Source: Hygrocybe punicea (Eukaryota; Basidiomycota; Agaricomycetes; Agaricales; Hygrophoraceae). Taken from it: DNA of 64,000 bases. The stretch covers positions 1,488,001 through 1,552,000 of the forward strand of contig OY744463.1 of assembly GCA_963556145.1 (NCBI GenBank). Direction: 5' to 3'. A model generated the notes under the pieces. The model was not told the DNA's origin. It ran no database searches and was given only the letters and a program-made list of their open reading frames with translations. Numbering within the stretch: the first letter of the stretch is position 1; the number at the start of each line of letters is the position of its first letter. Positions 32,723-47,774 of the stretch are shown here, one piece after another. A program made the translations under genes and the position numbers.

Positions 32723-32803
32723 ATGTCTCACTGTGATGCTTACTCGGTAGAAAATTACTAGAAATTATATGAATGCGAGTCGCCGCCATAACACGGCATT
32801 AAT

Positions 32804-35800
32804 CTATCCTTCATCCAAGTTGCCTCCTGTTTCATCTAGCCACTTCTTGAACAAAGTGTTCTGTATCTCTTTCCCAAGCGCTGCTGAGACCAGCCACGGT
32901 ACGGCATTTCCGATTTGTCGGTGCAACTAAGTGAATCCACCAGATTTTATGGTCAGATAATCTGCTTCGACACAAAAATATCAATATCACTCACCGTGAC
33001 CACATTGTTATTGATTGATTCAAAGACAAAATGATCTGGAAAACCCTGGGATCTGGCGAGTTCGCGGACCGTAACCATCCGCTTGCACTACCCGTTAGGT
33101 CAGCGGATGACGACGGCGGTGGAAGCGAGAGTAACATGCATAAGGATTCAGAACTTTGCTTTGTTTGGCGGTAGGGTCCACATTCGTGACCGTCGTCGAG
33201 AACCAGCCATCCTTGTCCAACCGACCGTACCATCCTATCAACAACGGGTTGAAACAGCTAAACATTGCCATACTTATGAAAGTGCGTACTCACCAGATCG
33301 GAAGCCGCCTTTAGCAACCGCTGACGCAGGATTCGCTAATTGCCACTCCAGGAGATCTGGCCTCATGCCTGCATGAAGCGCTTAACTACAGTTCACAAGG
33401 CTAGAATTTCCGCGACAAACGTTTATAGTCCGCTTTAGGATCGAGAGGTATATTGCAAACTCTGGCCCAATTGATTTATCGGGAAACTCTGATAAATGAC
33501 ACCACAGTGTTCGTACCTTTCTACCTTCGCTGGTACCAAGCTGCGGGTGTAATGCTGCAAATCGGTTGTCGCTCGTTGCCGTGAGCGCACCTGATAAGTG
33601 GTTTTAGGCTCGTGATAATACTGAATAACGCCTTGGTAGCCGCAATACGGCAAGCTTCGCTCGCAAACAACCACAGGAATGGACTTTTCCCGGTCGCGGG
33701 CTTCACGCTGCTTCGCAGATGTTTCCTTGTGCTGTCCAGGATTCGTCCTTATTAAACATAGTATCAGAAGCGAGTATCGTAAGAAGCTGAAGTGGCTACC
33801 AGTCGAAACGCGGTAAATCACTGATTGCATCATCAATGGTCACAAAAGGATGAGGGGCAGTCCCGTTCGCAGTCCTAATCGGTCGAATGACATCCCCAAT
33901 TGGCAACTTTATTGCCAGAGCGTCAACAAGAGGAAAGTCGTGAGTAGCCTGTGGCAGCTCAGGTAAAGGGTATCCAGATTGCGCGGCCATAAGGAAAAAC
34001 CGGATTCGTGTTTGCGGTGTGCCATAATGAGCGGCTTGCAGAAGGCCGTAGCGAACCTGGTAACTGGCGAAATGACACAGATCAGGGAATGTGAGCATAG
34101 AAAGTCAGCAGCCTCAGATTACTTCATGGTGATCAATGCATGAAGCACGAGCTTCACGCCTCCCATATTTATTCCACCTTCTACTTTGTGCTTCCCAACT
34201 TGGGTCGCATCCAAGTTGAATTGGAGAAACCCTCGCACATTCTCGAGCACACAGATTTTGGGTCTCATGAAATCAATCCAAGACAACGTAGTGAGTATAA
34301 GATTGCTTTTTGGATCATCGGCTTTCCGAAACATGTTGAGGCCGGAGTGTGATTGGCTGTTGCAGATAAATGAAGGGAAATACAAAATTCAAGAATTTCA
34401 CTTGCCACGGAAAACCCGCAAGGAAAACTTCAATTGTGCCTGGGGCTGGGGGAGCTGGTAAAGGAGTTTCGTTGTGAATACTGGCAGGCACGTCAACGTC
34501 ATGCCCTTCATGTGATTTTATGGCATATCGCAGGACAGTGTTGGCACAGTTATTGTATATGATGGTATCCGGCGAATTGCGCCTGTACAGTGAGTTGATT
34601 AGGGTTCGCAAGGAACAACGACCTAGGGCGACCTACTTGAATGTTTTTGCAGCACTAGGCGATATCTCAACTGCGTGAGTTACTTTGAGAAAACCGGATT
34701 CCTCCATACCGAGACCGAATGCACCAACACCTCCAAACAGATCAAATGCTCGCAATGGTTCCCGTTTTGCGAAGGATAGGAAAGCCTTGGTTAATTTGAC
34801 CTGTGCTAGCTTCTCACGACAGCAATCGACACACACATCAATATCGTGATAGACAGGTCGTTTATCATTCCAGGAGCTAACGTCCAAAGAGGGGAACCGG
34901 TATTGCACGTAGAAATGGTCTGCAGAGATAGAAGTCCAGAGACTGAGATCAGGAATTGATTCGTGAGGAAAAACATAGCAGACACGAATCAGATCCTCGA
35001 GCTTTATCTGCCTTTGAACGTCTGTCAAAAAAAGGTGGCGCTGGAGAAATTCGTAGAAAGTGTTCCCATAACAAAGGGGCAAGCCACTTACCTCGTCCCT
35101 GACTATATTACGTGGAAGAATGCTGCCAAGGCTGCTCACTCGACCGAGTAACTTGGCCACGATAGTTGGTGATCCACGCCGTTGCGATTTGCCAGGAAAC
35201 CGAATGTCTATAATATACCCAACGTGGCAAGGGCCGTCATCCGCTCGGATCAGAGCGAAATCGTGGATATGAAAGTTTACCCCATGGTATGCAACTCCCG
35301 TCGATAGTTTGTGGCCGTAGGATTCTTGGTCTTTCTGTTCAACCAGTAAACATACGGGACAGTTGTCAGGCGGTTGGTCGCAGTTGGCCGTTTGCTCCCT
35401 ATGATGATCTATGTCCATGTATGTGGACATGACTGAATCATAAACAAATCTAGAGGATGGCGTGTCTCAGTTGCAATGACAGTTGGTCGATAGAAGAGAA
35501 AAATACTTGTAAAAGAATTCATCATGCTTGATATTCAATGCCAGATGCAAGTTCGGATCATGATAATGGACGATAGCTTTCCCAGCTACTACCTGAAGAT
35601 CGATGGTATCGCAGAGGTCGGCGAGAAACAGCTCCTGGGGATTGGACAAATCCTCGATGGCAGTGGTTGAGCTGTGCCAAAACCATTGTACATGGGCGGT
35701 TTCATGTTCTCCGCTGATGTAAATAATTTTTGCAAACCAAAAATGGTCCTGGATAGTGGCAGTGACAGGGAGCAGGTCGGGATCTGGCAACTCCGGGGCT

Positions 35801-37345
35801 TTTTGGTCTCCGTGTCGTCCGATGGGCACAATGACGACATCGCCGATCTGTTTGCTTAATTGTGAGTAAAATAGGCTGAGAGGGTCTAAGACGCACGCGG
35901 TATGTCTCTCCATCAATCACGACGGATCGAAGCCAGTAAGACCGGGGTTTCAGGCGCTGGTCGTTTTTGAATGTGATAAACTTTTTAGGTCGACACGCTT
36001 TCTCGATGAGGGTGCGTAATCGCAAAAATGCCTGTCTTTCTTGTTTCTGAACAACATCTTCGTTGGGACGAACCGGACGAGGCCCAACAACAACCAAAGT
36101 TTCTCGAAATAGCCTATCCGCCAGAGATGCAATGAGCGGTGTGACATGTGTCCGCTGTTGATTTTCTGGTCGAAGGACAGCCAGATCAAGATTACCAAGC
36201 AGTATTGGATTGAGGCTTCTTGGTGGAGATCGGCGCCTCCTAGGACGGCCCGGAGCAATTTGTGGTATTGCATGTCGCAGCAGATGTTGCAAAAATGGCA
36301 CTTTCATCAATTTATCGGGGTCATCGTGCTCTTCTACCGCATTCATGATGTTGGGAACCTGAGAAAGCGTTGTCCATGGCGTAACTGAAAAGAGCAAACA
36401 GTAAAGAACATACGGCATCTTCCACATCGTCTTCGGTGATTTTCTGTTGAAGTAGGTGATCTGCCACTGTAATGAATCTTCTGATAAAATCGCCGTAACT
36501 TTGGTTGGGATGGGTCGTGGCTGCTGCGATCACGAGTTGTGTAGTCCGGTAAGGCGTGTAGAAGGAGCGAAAATATGGCTTGTAAAGTCGTGATGGCGAC
36601 TGGAGAATATAAAATGCGTGTAGGGTTTCGACGAAAACGGGGCTGGGAAAATCATCGAACAGCCGTTTGGTGGATAAACTATGCACTCACTCATCTTTCT
36701 TTGAATAATCGATGGAATATCGTATGATTGAACTTAGACGAGTGTATTGTTGACGCTGGTCGCCGACTACGTCCTCGAGTTGCCCGTCATCTTCCTCGTT
36801 TAGCAGAAGGGGCGTGACAAAACCAGCTCCCTCAAAGTGCCGATCCACACCATCATTCTCCTCCATGGCCGAGAGGGATATCATCTCTAGGCCATGCATG
36901 GGATCAAAGAAAGAAAAACTCGATAATATCCTGACAGGTTTATCTTCAGTTTGGTTATCATCGATTAAATCAAGATCAAGATCTTCTCCTGTTACGATCA
37001 AGTCGGTTTCTAAAATCTCGTGTGGGTTGGGAATATAATAACAAGCTACAGTCATCAAATATTAAATAACTTGGTGTAGTAGAGCTAACGCCAATGACAT
37101 ACTTTTCATGCGGCGAAGATTTCGGGAACGCTTCCTTGCACGAGCCTGGTGGTGGGACCTTGCCTCAGGCTCGGTGTGTATCAGAGAACATGATTACTCA
37201 CAGGAGGAGACCTTGGCGCGTCGTTTTTCCGCTTTCCATCGTGGCTGGGCGTAGAGTCTGGGGTAGTGGACTCGGGACCATCAGAGGCGTGCATTTCCTC
37301 CGGGAACGAGACTTCGAAGGCAGTCGGGCGTCGATGTGGTGACAT
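32804..37345 (-). CDS. DNMT1-type DNA (cytosine-5) methyltransferase
   Basis: Maintenance-type CpG methyltransferase, about 1,200 aa. The start at 37345 ([17 protein letters not shown]) is joined to a basic exon ([11 protein letters not shown], a possible nuclear signal). A replication-foci domain follows (about 37050-36420), two BAH-like regions (about 35910-35470 and 35330-34950) and the methyltransferase domain. Catalytic motifs are present: I ([19 protein letters not shown]), IV (GFPCQSHSG, assembled across an intron), VI (VLENVRGF), VIII ([10 protein letters not shown]), IX/X region ([33 protein letters not shown]). The motif IV intron (34357-34405, 49 nt) is GC-AG and divides the catalytic Cys codon TG|C. 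No broken frame was found. It reads in the same direction as HOG1, about 300 bp downstream of it. Confidence 0.92.
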
Positions 37346-37646
37346 CTTGCTGCCGTTAGCTTCAACGTTTCAACGTTTCAACTTCGAAATTTGTGACTAT
37401 CATATAATGTCACGCTTCATGCTGATGTACAATTTCATCGCATACCTTCGTGTATGGAAATAACTACCTAAGAGTGGAAGCCGGAGAGTTCAAAAAAGAG
37501 TAGACGAATTAATGTCCAAGAGTGGTTACTGTAGAGGGAAGGAATGACCAAATGAAACGAATCCGGCACAGAGTATAAAACATCTTCTCTAAGCATCCAA
37601 AGAAACTGAGGGCAGTAAGGAAGGAGGCACGGATGCACATGCACAA

Positions 37647-39305
<1,659 letters not shown>

Positions 39306-39594
39306 TTAGCTCTTTCTAGATATGCAAGATATGCGTTACCTCAAAAGAAGTGCCGAAGATGCTGAGTTTGACGAACGACATCAAGTCAGAATGTCGCTTG
39401 TTGAAGGTGGGATGAAACAGGAGGAGGAGGAGGAGCTCGAGAGGCCAGAAACTACGTCAATGTTTTACAAAGGTATAATAGGTAACGGTAAGGTACGGCC
39501 GGAAGTATTCAAATGAGGCGCAAAAAGTTTCCACAGGATTCGAGATTCACCTGACCGACCATCATATCTCTCGCCCAGGCTCAGGCTGGCACTC
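39306..39594. promoter_or_regulatory. Probable bidirectional promoter (HOG1 / MCR1)
   Basis: Divergent start codons at 39305 and 39595 leave 289 bp. No individual element is identified. Confidence 0.5.
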
Positions 39595-40953
39595 ATGTCC
39601 TTTACCAGAGTGGCACGCTCATTTGTGATGTCATCTTCCGATAATTTGTCTGCTTAGTCTTACATTTTTGGGTTCATCAGGTCGCCAACACGAGGCGGTA
39701 TGTCACATCTACTCCACCGGCAAGATCGCAAAACCTTCCACTTTATCTCGCTGGTGCCGGTGTACTTGGTTTGGGCACTTATGTGTATTGGGAGTTTGTT
39801 AATGGCTCGAAGTTAGCTGCAAAACAAGTCCAGCAGAAAAGTCCACTCGATCCCGAGAATTTTGTGGACTTTAAACTCCAGAAAGTCGAGCCATATAACC
39901 ACAATACCGCAAAGTGTGTAATTTGCGGTTTCCTGCTTCCGCTCTCACGATACAATTTTTGTAAGGTTTACTTTTGAACTGCCGGACAAACAGGCGTCTT
40001 TGTTACCAGTAGCGTCTTGTGTCCTCATCAGATCGTCTGACCCAGAGAGTTTGAAGGATGCCAAAGGGAAACACATTGTCCGGCCGTACACCCCAATTTC
40101 GCCCTCTGACACCGAGGGCGAGTTGACTCTTTTGGTCAAAAGATACGATAACGGCAACGCATCTAGATACATTCACTCGCTTTCCCCTGGGGACACGTTG
40201 GCGATGAAAGGCCCAATTCCAAAATGGCCGTACAAAAGTGCGTGGTCAGTCCAATGTGATGATCCATGCGAATTCATGGCAGTGGCGATGACGCAGTTAA
40301 TGAATTTGAAGAAGTTGCTCTCATCGGCGGCGGTACTGGCATGTCAGTACCTTCTTTCACGCCAAGTATTATTTGATAGACAGGGTTTCAGTACCCCTCT
40401 TTACCAGGTTGTAAGCCACGCTCTTGCGGATAAGGGGAATACCACAAAATTCAAACTGCTATTCTCCAATGTTACCGAGAAGGACATCCTTCTCCAGGAG
40501 GAATTGGACGCTTTGAAGAACAAGTATCCCAACAATTTTGATGTCATTTACCTCGTTGACAAACCAGACAGCAACTGGACCGGTGATGTGTTGAAGTTAA
40601 TGATCGATAAACTATCTACTGATGCAAAGGAAATCTAGGTCCAAGAGGGTTCGTCTCCGCAGATGTCATCAAGCAACATATTGCACCTGCATCATTGGGC
40701 GTCAAGTTAAAGATCTTTGTCTGTGGTAGGAATCGTTGCCTCTGTGAATCTAATCTGTTTTGCTGATTTCTCTGGCACATAGGTCCTCCAGGTCAAGTTG
40801 CTGCTGTTGCAGGAGCAAAGGCAGGAATGAAGCAGGGTGAGCTGGGTGGTATTTTGGGTAAGCTTGGATACACAGAAGATCAGGTGAGTGGGTCATCTTA
40901 ACTTGACATATGGTTGTATAAAATAATGTTGCACCTAGGTTTATAAATTCTGA
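39595..40953 (+). CDS. MCR1: NADH-cytochrome b5 reductase, mitochondrial (Mcr1 type)
   Basis: FAD flavoprotein that transfers electrons from NADH to cytochrome b5 and related acceptors. The N-terminus MSFTRVARSF...NTRRYVTS is a basic presequence. A hydrophobic anchor follows, reading YLAGAGVLGLGTYVYW, which fits the Mcr1 outer-membrane/intermembrane-space topology. FAD motif RPYTPIS, the substrate loop KGPIPKWPY, the nucleotide-binding GGGTGI and the C-terminal CGPPGQV are all present. Short introns fall near 39625-39681, 39917-39969, 40238-40295, 40360-40391, 40583-40635, 40731-40783 and 40885-40938. The last exon is just VYKF-stop. Confidence 0.92.
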
Positions 40954-41789
40954 GCCAATGTTATTAAATATGTGCTGCTTGGATCACAGAATGTAATGTG
41001 ACCTCATATATGGGATGAATACTGTATGTTCACATGGATTGTGTTCCCTTGACCCTTATCTCCTCTTGTGACTTTGAATTCCTGTGCAAGACCTACAGCT
41101 GCCTATGGTGCAGTTTACTTTCAAGAGCACATGTTGTGATCAACAAGCCTTTTGATATTTTCAGTTGTTATTTTGTTGGTAGAAGGCAATTCTGTTTGAC
41201 TTGATTGTTATCTATGCCAGAGTCCATTCTTCATTGAGGTAAACCATTTATCAGTGGAGGTGGTTTCTGTTACAGATCACCTGAAAGGTAAGGCTCTGGC
41301 AACAATCAACTAACCAATCATTCTAAGGGGAACAAGGGGCTATATTGTGGTCCAGGGGTGTAAACCAGACTAAATGACCAACACAGGTAATTTATCCACT
41401 GTATATTGAAGTTACTATATTCATAGCTGAGGCATAGGAGCCTGCAAAAAAAACTGGTTAAAAGTGTTTTATATTTGGGGGGTGGGCTCAAAATGACTTG
41501 GCAATTCCATTGAATTCTATGGTTTAATGTCCAGCAATGATCTGACATCACGGGATGTGAAAGGATTACATAATAGTGGAAGTGTTCTCGAATCGTGAAA
41601 GGTGGATAGTAACCAACATCGGCTCTCGTGAACTGGCGGCTCACCAATATTTTTCGTTCATTGAAGGCGCACTATACAGTCTGTACGCGTATTTTTGCTG
41701 GAGATTTCCATAAGTTACCCTCGCCACTAGAACTCTGAAGGCGAAATCGTTCGACCGCTACATCAGGACGATCTCTTCAATCTGTCTTT
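40954..41789. other. AT-rich intergenic region
   Basis: About 835 bp with a base composition more AT-rich than its neighbours and no gene family on either strand. It has no internal repeat that I can see and no copy elsewhere in the window. It may be part of a dispersed element, but nothing supports a class. Confidence 0.5.
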
Positions 41790-44700
41790 ATGGCCCAAGA
41801 TCGGCGCATAGATATGGATAACAGAGATGCGCCAAAGGCTTCCAAGCCCAGACGGCCGCTCCCCACCCCGGCCGCCTCTCCCAAACCAAGTTCCCCAGTC
41901 GCCAGCGCTAACACAGTGACTCCCGCGAATTTCTACGCTACACATCAGAATCCTCCTCCTTTACCGACGCGCCCCAGACAAATCGGCTCAAGTCATACCA
42001 CCTACCGGGCTCCTCCGACCCCACCACCAAATTACGGTGCTCTCGAAAATGCTTCCTTTCGTGAACCAGAACTTATCACCGAAGAGCTCATTTCAGCAGA
42101 CGAACCTGTACCTGAATTGATACCACAAGAGCAAGACGCGTGGTATAATCAGTGGCCAGATACAACGCCGTGGGATACCTCAGCACAAACTACCTCCTGG
42201 GAGTCGAAAGATTGGGATAACGACGCGGAGACAAGTTCCAAGTGGCCTAGCACCTTTGACGCTACAGATTATTGGACTTCTTCTTACGCCTCTAAAGCTA
42301 TTGCCATCGATGGTAGAGATGAAGAAGAAGAGAAACGTTGGTGGGACCCCGCTGTCCGAGATAAATGCAATCGACCAGGTTTTGGAATCCTGCCTCCGAT
42401 ATTGGCGGAGATGTTGCACAACTCTGAACATTCTTTATTTTCAATCAGTGTCACACCACCAGATTTAAAGCCTCCCGACATTACGTTACCTCACCGAGAA
42501 TCGAGTCTTGATGGCCACGCACCCGCCTCAGCGTCAATTCCACACAGACCCCATTCACCCCCTCCTCCGCCTCCTACACCGGACGATGTGCGCACAGCCG
42601 TTCCGCATCCAAACGCATATTACTGCACAAAAGAAAATGGCTGGGTATTATTACTCTGGAAGTCATCCTCTGTTTTTCCTCCATTGGCGAAATCGTTCCG
42701 AAATACTATGCACCAGCATTTCCCAGATCAGAGCCGTCGAAAGCGAACTGGGTCGTGCATTGGCGAGGACGAGCAACCCTTTGGACAAGTAAACAAGACA
42801 CACCATTTTCACATGTACAAGAAAGCCGTCAATGCACACAATCTCACTCCTCCCTTTTGCAGGAGCGACTGGGAAAAGATAGCGAAAGTAAAGCAATTAA
42901 GGAGGACAAAGACGATTCATATGGATGACTTCGACGCTCAGAAGTTGCAAACACTTGCCAACGACAGGATGGAAGAGGATCAACCAGAGGAAGAAGAAGG
43001 TGATCTTCTAGATCTTTATGTCTGCTGTCAATGTTCTTTCTATTGTGTCGCCTCCGCCATCATACCTGGAGTTATTTCTCGGAGAACCCTAGACGAGTTT
43101 ATAAAGGATAAGCGTGATCATCCCTTAGTTGGCAAGACCAGAGAGGTGGCGGTTTATTCCGGGCTAGAGACTATCCTCAAGTAGGTGGAGAGAGAGGTTT
43201 CTTGCTCCTTGCTGTTCATCCCACACTTGCAGGATCATTGAGAACAAACTATGGAAAGGCGAAAGCCGTGCCCTCCCCGTCGGCCGAAGAGCTTTTCAAA
43301 CCAAAATGGGATGGAATCCAATCGTGTGCGTCACTCCCTTGTTTATACGGTCACGGACTACGACTGAATAGTTTACAGTCGACAACTCTTTGAAGCATTG
43401 GGTTTCCAGGAAAAACCCCTCACAATCTCATCCAACCATGACGAAACTGAAATTGCACTTCAACCTCCATTGACTGACGTTGTATCTTATCAAGGCAAGC
43501 AGAATCGGGCGAAATTGCTCCGTGCTTGGGTTGAACTGAGCGCGTGGATGACTGACTACCAGCGGCGTTACGGTGAGTGGTCGTCCCCGAAGTTAGATAT
43601 CCGCTTACGAAAATTTAGCTACTCAACTGAAAGCGCATAACGTGCAGACACATAAGATGTGGGTCAAAGTCGTCAGCGCTCGGGAGATGTATCAAAATGC
43701 GATCGGGGCACATCATGACCAGAGCAAGCCCTAATGTCCCTTTTAGTCGACAAGTCACTGACATGTTGTCGGTAGTTCCCCGTAGTGTGCTGCCGGACTC
43801 AGTTTTGTCTTACACACCTCTCAGAGAGGCGTGGCACAGCCTCGGCTTGACCGCTAACACGTACTCCTGGGGTAAGCTCCTTTTTTTGGATACCGGTGCT
43901 CATTCACCAACGCAACTTAGAACTTCTCGTTTTTGGATACATGGCTCAGTGCCGCTGTGACCCCGCCAACACAGCGGGTCATTTTTCCAACTTCTATAAA
44001 ATTGTCAAAACTATGCAAGATTTGGGCCATACACCGCCAGAGCTGCAGGCCATTGTCATGGAGGAGAGAGGGCGTTTTCGATACACTCTTGAGGACCAGG
44101 AAAATGCCATCAGGACACTTGGTTTTGGTAAAGACGGCCATCTGGGAGTCGAGTTTGAAAGCGATGTGCCAGAGGAGTTTATCGCGGATGCTTGGCGAGA
44201 TTGTGTGCGGAGAGCTTGGCGCGATACAGAACATGGATTGACGTTGCAGAGGGATGCTAATGAAGCTTTTCGAATTGCGGCGGAGACACGAGGAAGTTCA
44301 AGGCTGTGGAGGCTCTGGGAAACTGGAAAAGGAAGGACAATGAATCCAGATCGAGCCTATGACACCCTCGAGATTCCTAAAGAAGTCGACGACGCTATGC
44401 TGCTGACCGTCTACATGATGAGGGTTTGTTATTTCTGTCTGCTTGTGGGTGCACTCCTGATCGTCATGACTAGGTGGAAGAACAACCCAATCAAACAGAG
44501 AAAATGAGAGAAGCGCTTTCTGTCATCGCCGAAATTCGGTGCAGTGCAAGGCTTCGCCAATTTCTTGAAACCGGACAAGATCGTCAGTGTTTTCTGTCAG
44601 TTGCCAATTGACCTTGACAATGATATTTTGATAGCGGGTGAAATCGTCATCCCCACCCGACCTGACTTGCCCCGCGGCCTGAACCAACTTGGTAATACCT

Positions 44701-46816
44701 GCTATTTAAACTCGCTGTTACAGGTATCTGCACTCTATTTTCTGTCCGCGGTACCTCACCCCAAAGACTAGTACTTTTACACCATCAAAGAATTACGGGA
44801 GGCTGTGGCACCCATGACTAGCGTTGACTTCAAATCATTGGATGACGATAAACTAACTGATGATGAGCTGAAGCGTCATCGTGTTGGTGGTAGGCTAGTC
44901 ACTAGAAGAGAAATTGCGCGATCCAAGAAATGTGCGTCACTCGTTGCGCTTTTATTCATATCCGTAGCTAACTGATCTGGAAATTTCCAGTCATCAGCCA
45001 GCTCGCCAACCTCTTCTGGCAACTGGAATACTGCGAAACGGCCGCTGTCACTCCAACCATAGATTTGGCGAAACTCGCCCTAGTCACTTCGAGAGATGAA
45101 GAAGAAGACGAAGCCGACAAAGGCGGGACTGACTCGTCTAATGACACTGACGCTACCCTAGTCGATGACGCACCATCACGTTTCCCCACTCTAGAACAGT
45201 CACCGAAGTCACCTGCTCGGTCACCTTCCTCAGTACTTGGGAAACGCCCCCGCGATCTTGAAAGGCAACGGAGCGAGATGGATGTTGATACTCCCACCAC
45301 AGAGGGCTTCGTGATGGTCCCTTCGCCTCGGCAATCAAACTCGCCACCGCCGTTGTCAGGAGAAGCCTCCTCTTCCAATTCTTGCGAAATAACAATATCT
45401 CGCGACGCTGATGAAGACATTGAGATGCGTGGCAGTCCATTGCAAACAGAGGAGCACGCACTTCAGAAGCCTCCCACCCTACCCCCAAGAAAACCTGCCG
45501 AGGTGTCTGACTCCGTCATGATGTTTGGTGAAGTTGTTCTCCCTGCCAAATACTCCTCGTCTGATGGATCATATCAGGAAAACAGCACGATGTAGCTGAA
45601 TGCATGGATAACTGCATGTTCCAGATTGAAACTGCATTGCTAAAATTTGATGGAATGAGTGGATCTCAGGATGACAAGACAAGTGTCGTGAAGAGGTACG
45701 TAAATTTACCGCTGTTTTTGGCACACGCGCATGTACATTTTCTTTCAAAGGCTTTTCTATGGAAAGATACGACAGCGTCTGACTGTGGCGTCTGACCATG
45801 ACCGTTCCAAGTATTCCATTCACGAAAAGGAAGATATTTTTTCGCACCTGCCCGTCAATGTGGCAGCAGATGGCGTCGACCTCTATGATGGTCTCAGTGG
45901 GTATTTCAACGATGTGGTGGACTTCCAGGGCAAGAAGGCCCGCATGGAAGTTTCCCTGGTTGATTTACCTCCACTGCTGCAAATACAATTGCAGGTAGTT
46001 GAAACCCATTCTCTATGGCGGCTTAATTTTGATCGGCTTGTTCCATAGAGGGTCCAGTTCAATCGCGAAACGCTTCAGCCGTATAAATCACAGGCATATG
46101 TCAAGTTTTCGGAGACAATATATATGGATCGATTTCTAGACATCGCCGACCCACAAAAGAAGGCTCACTCCAAGGTTGTTCAGGCTGAACTAAACGATTG
46201 TCAGGAACGGATATCTTCGTTAACGCAGGGGAGAGTCAGTACGACCCTCCGGAAACTGCTTCCTTGTGTTGACAACCTTTTAGCATGCCCCCTTCACGCT
46301 GGCACTCGGTAATACCCTCGACTTTCTGTCAAAACAGGATATGATTGCATTGCCGGAGGTGGAAGAAAATTTACTCCGAGGGCTAACCAACGAGCAAGAA
46401 CTGCTGAAAATAGAGCTCGACGAAGTACGTGACCGTGCTACAAAGCTCAAAGAAGAAGTGGAGAGCATCTGGAAGGACGATGTCGAAGCTGCCTATGAAC
46501 TCACATCGGTATTCATCCACCGTGGTACTTCCCCGTCCTGGGGCCACTATTTCTTCTACTCGCGCCACCTTCCAGATCACCCAGACTCGTGGTTCAAGTA
46601 CAATGACTCGGATGTTAGTGTCGTCACTAACGAGGAGGTATTGGCGAACACCACGGGGTCAACGGCGAATCCCTATTTGGTTTGTCTCTCTAACACCTCA
46701 CTGCTGCTTTGGCCTGACAACGCGTCGTTCTGCAGCTGGTTTTCGCGAGGAAAGGGTTGGAAGTGGTGGATACGGTCAAACGTTTCGATCCGAAAAACTT
46801 AGAGATCTCTTCGTGA
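41790..46816 (+). CDS. Ubiquitin carboxyl-terminal hydrolase, Ubp2 / USP25-28 type
   Basis: Large cysteine deubiquitinase of roughly 1,300 aa. The N-terminal half (41790-44540) is a helical UBP2-specific region after a Pro/Trp-rich disordered start; it includes DLYVCCQCSFYCVAS. The catalytic domain begins with the Cys box PRGLNQLGNTCYLNSLLQYF (44677-44725, then across an intron). A long acidic insertion (about 45060-45530), rich in Ser and Asp, lies between Cys box and QHDVAECMDN. The His box is WGHYFFYSRHLPDH, followed by WFKYNDSDVSVV and a final exon LVFARKGLEVVDTVKRFD ending at 46816. Introns are numerous and some frames change across them. The family acts on Lys63-linked chains and in membrane-protein sorting in yeast, which is known for Ubp2 and only inferred here. 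Confidence 0.88.
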
Positions 46817-47324
46817 TGAATATACATCGTCGTGCATTGTATCGTTGATATGTCACTTGTTGGAGCTATGCTGGCCAATTCTGTTCACCGGAAATTCCAA
46901 GGCTGTACAACGGTTGTAAGCGCTGGTTTGGGCCATCTTCAACGTTGTCTTCAAGGTGGTTCCATAATTCGATCGTTATCATTAGGCCATGATGTTGGGG
47001 GTGATGTGTTTCCGTAAATCGCCCTGCACTTCGACCGTAAGTGATTGGAAAGAAAGAAATCTGGTTCCCATTCATGCGTCGTCGACCCTGGGGTTCCCAA
47101 AGTTGCGGGGCTATCAAGTTCTCGACATATCGACAAGGTCTTGTATTGGATCAGGACCGTGACCTCTACTACCGTTTAAATAAACATGTCTTGTGCTACT
47201 TTGGGCATCCCGAGTCTAAAAGAGATAAGAATGGATCAGACGATATTCGAAACTATATGATAAGATCACACCAAAGAAATTATTTAGGCGAACAACTCCG
47301 GGACAACACTAACCGCTGTCACAG
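46817..47324. other. Intergenic region between convergent genes
   Basis: About 510 bp between the Ubp2-like gene and the small coiled-coil gene, which converge. An open plus-strand frame of 96 codons (47041-47331) has no recognisable motif and I do not call it. Confidence 0.5.
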
Positions 47325-47663
47325 TCATTGACCTTGTTGTGTTGACTGTTCAACGAGAGGGGCTTCCCTTCCACCCGCTGAGGTCTCGTTTGATTCCACT
47401 GGGTGAGACATGATAGTGTTTCCTCCGGTCTCGAGAACAGCCAACAAGCTGTCAAGACTGCCAAGAAGACTATCGAGACGACACTCGACTCCTTTGGCTA
47501 AGCCATCTGCACTGTCGAGATGCCGAAGTAGCTTTGTGACATCTCCTTCCAGTTCTTCGCCAATGGGCTCTGGAGCCTGAGCGGTACCGACACCATCTGG
47601 GTGCAATGCATCCGAGCCATTGCCATTGGGTGATGAACGGGAGCTGGGGGTAGACGCCGACAT
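47325..47663 (-). CDS. Small coiled-coil protein of unknown function
   Basis: Single-exon frame of 112 codons starting MSASTPSSRS at 47663. The N-terminal 40 residues are Ser/Gly-rich and disordered. Residues about 45-90 form a leucine-heptad helix (LLRHLDSADGLAKG, then LLGSLDSLLAVLE), and the tail is polar. Size and pattern are like small subunits of BLOC-1/BORC-type or tubulin-related complexes, but I do not recognise a specific family. It is head-to-head with the THO gene, 111 bp apart. I prefer the internal ATG at 47663 over the upstream one at 47720 because the extra residues are hydrophobic and overlap the neighbour's promoter. Confidence 0.5.
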   Translation of the reverse strand: MSASTPSSRSSPNGNGSDALHPDGVGTAQAPEPIGEELEGDVTKLLRHLDSADGLAKGVECRLDSLLGSLDSLLAVLETGGNTIMSHPVESNETSAGGREAPLVEQSTQQGQ

Positions 47664-47774
47664 GCTTCTTTGAATTAGTAGTTGACTAGTTGGCCACCGT
47701 AATACGAATAGTGTTAACACGACACGACCGTCCTTGTACGTCTAGCAGCGTAATTACATAAGTTATTATTTTTC

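Noticed and set aside
34380..34430. Apparent loss of the methyltransferase catalytic Cys (FPWQ)
   Set aside because: A GC-AG intron with consensus GCAAGT restores FPCQ, and the next exon supplies the rest of the conserved QSHSGLNM block. The pseudo-enzyme reading depends on the wrong donor.
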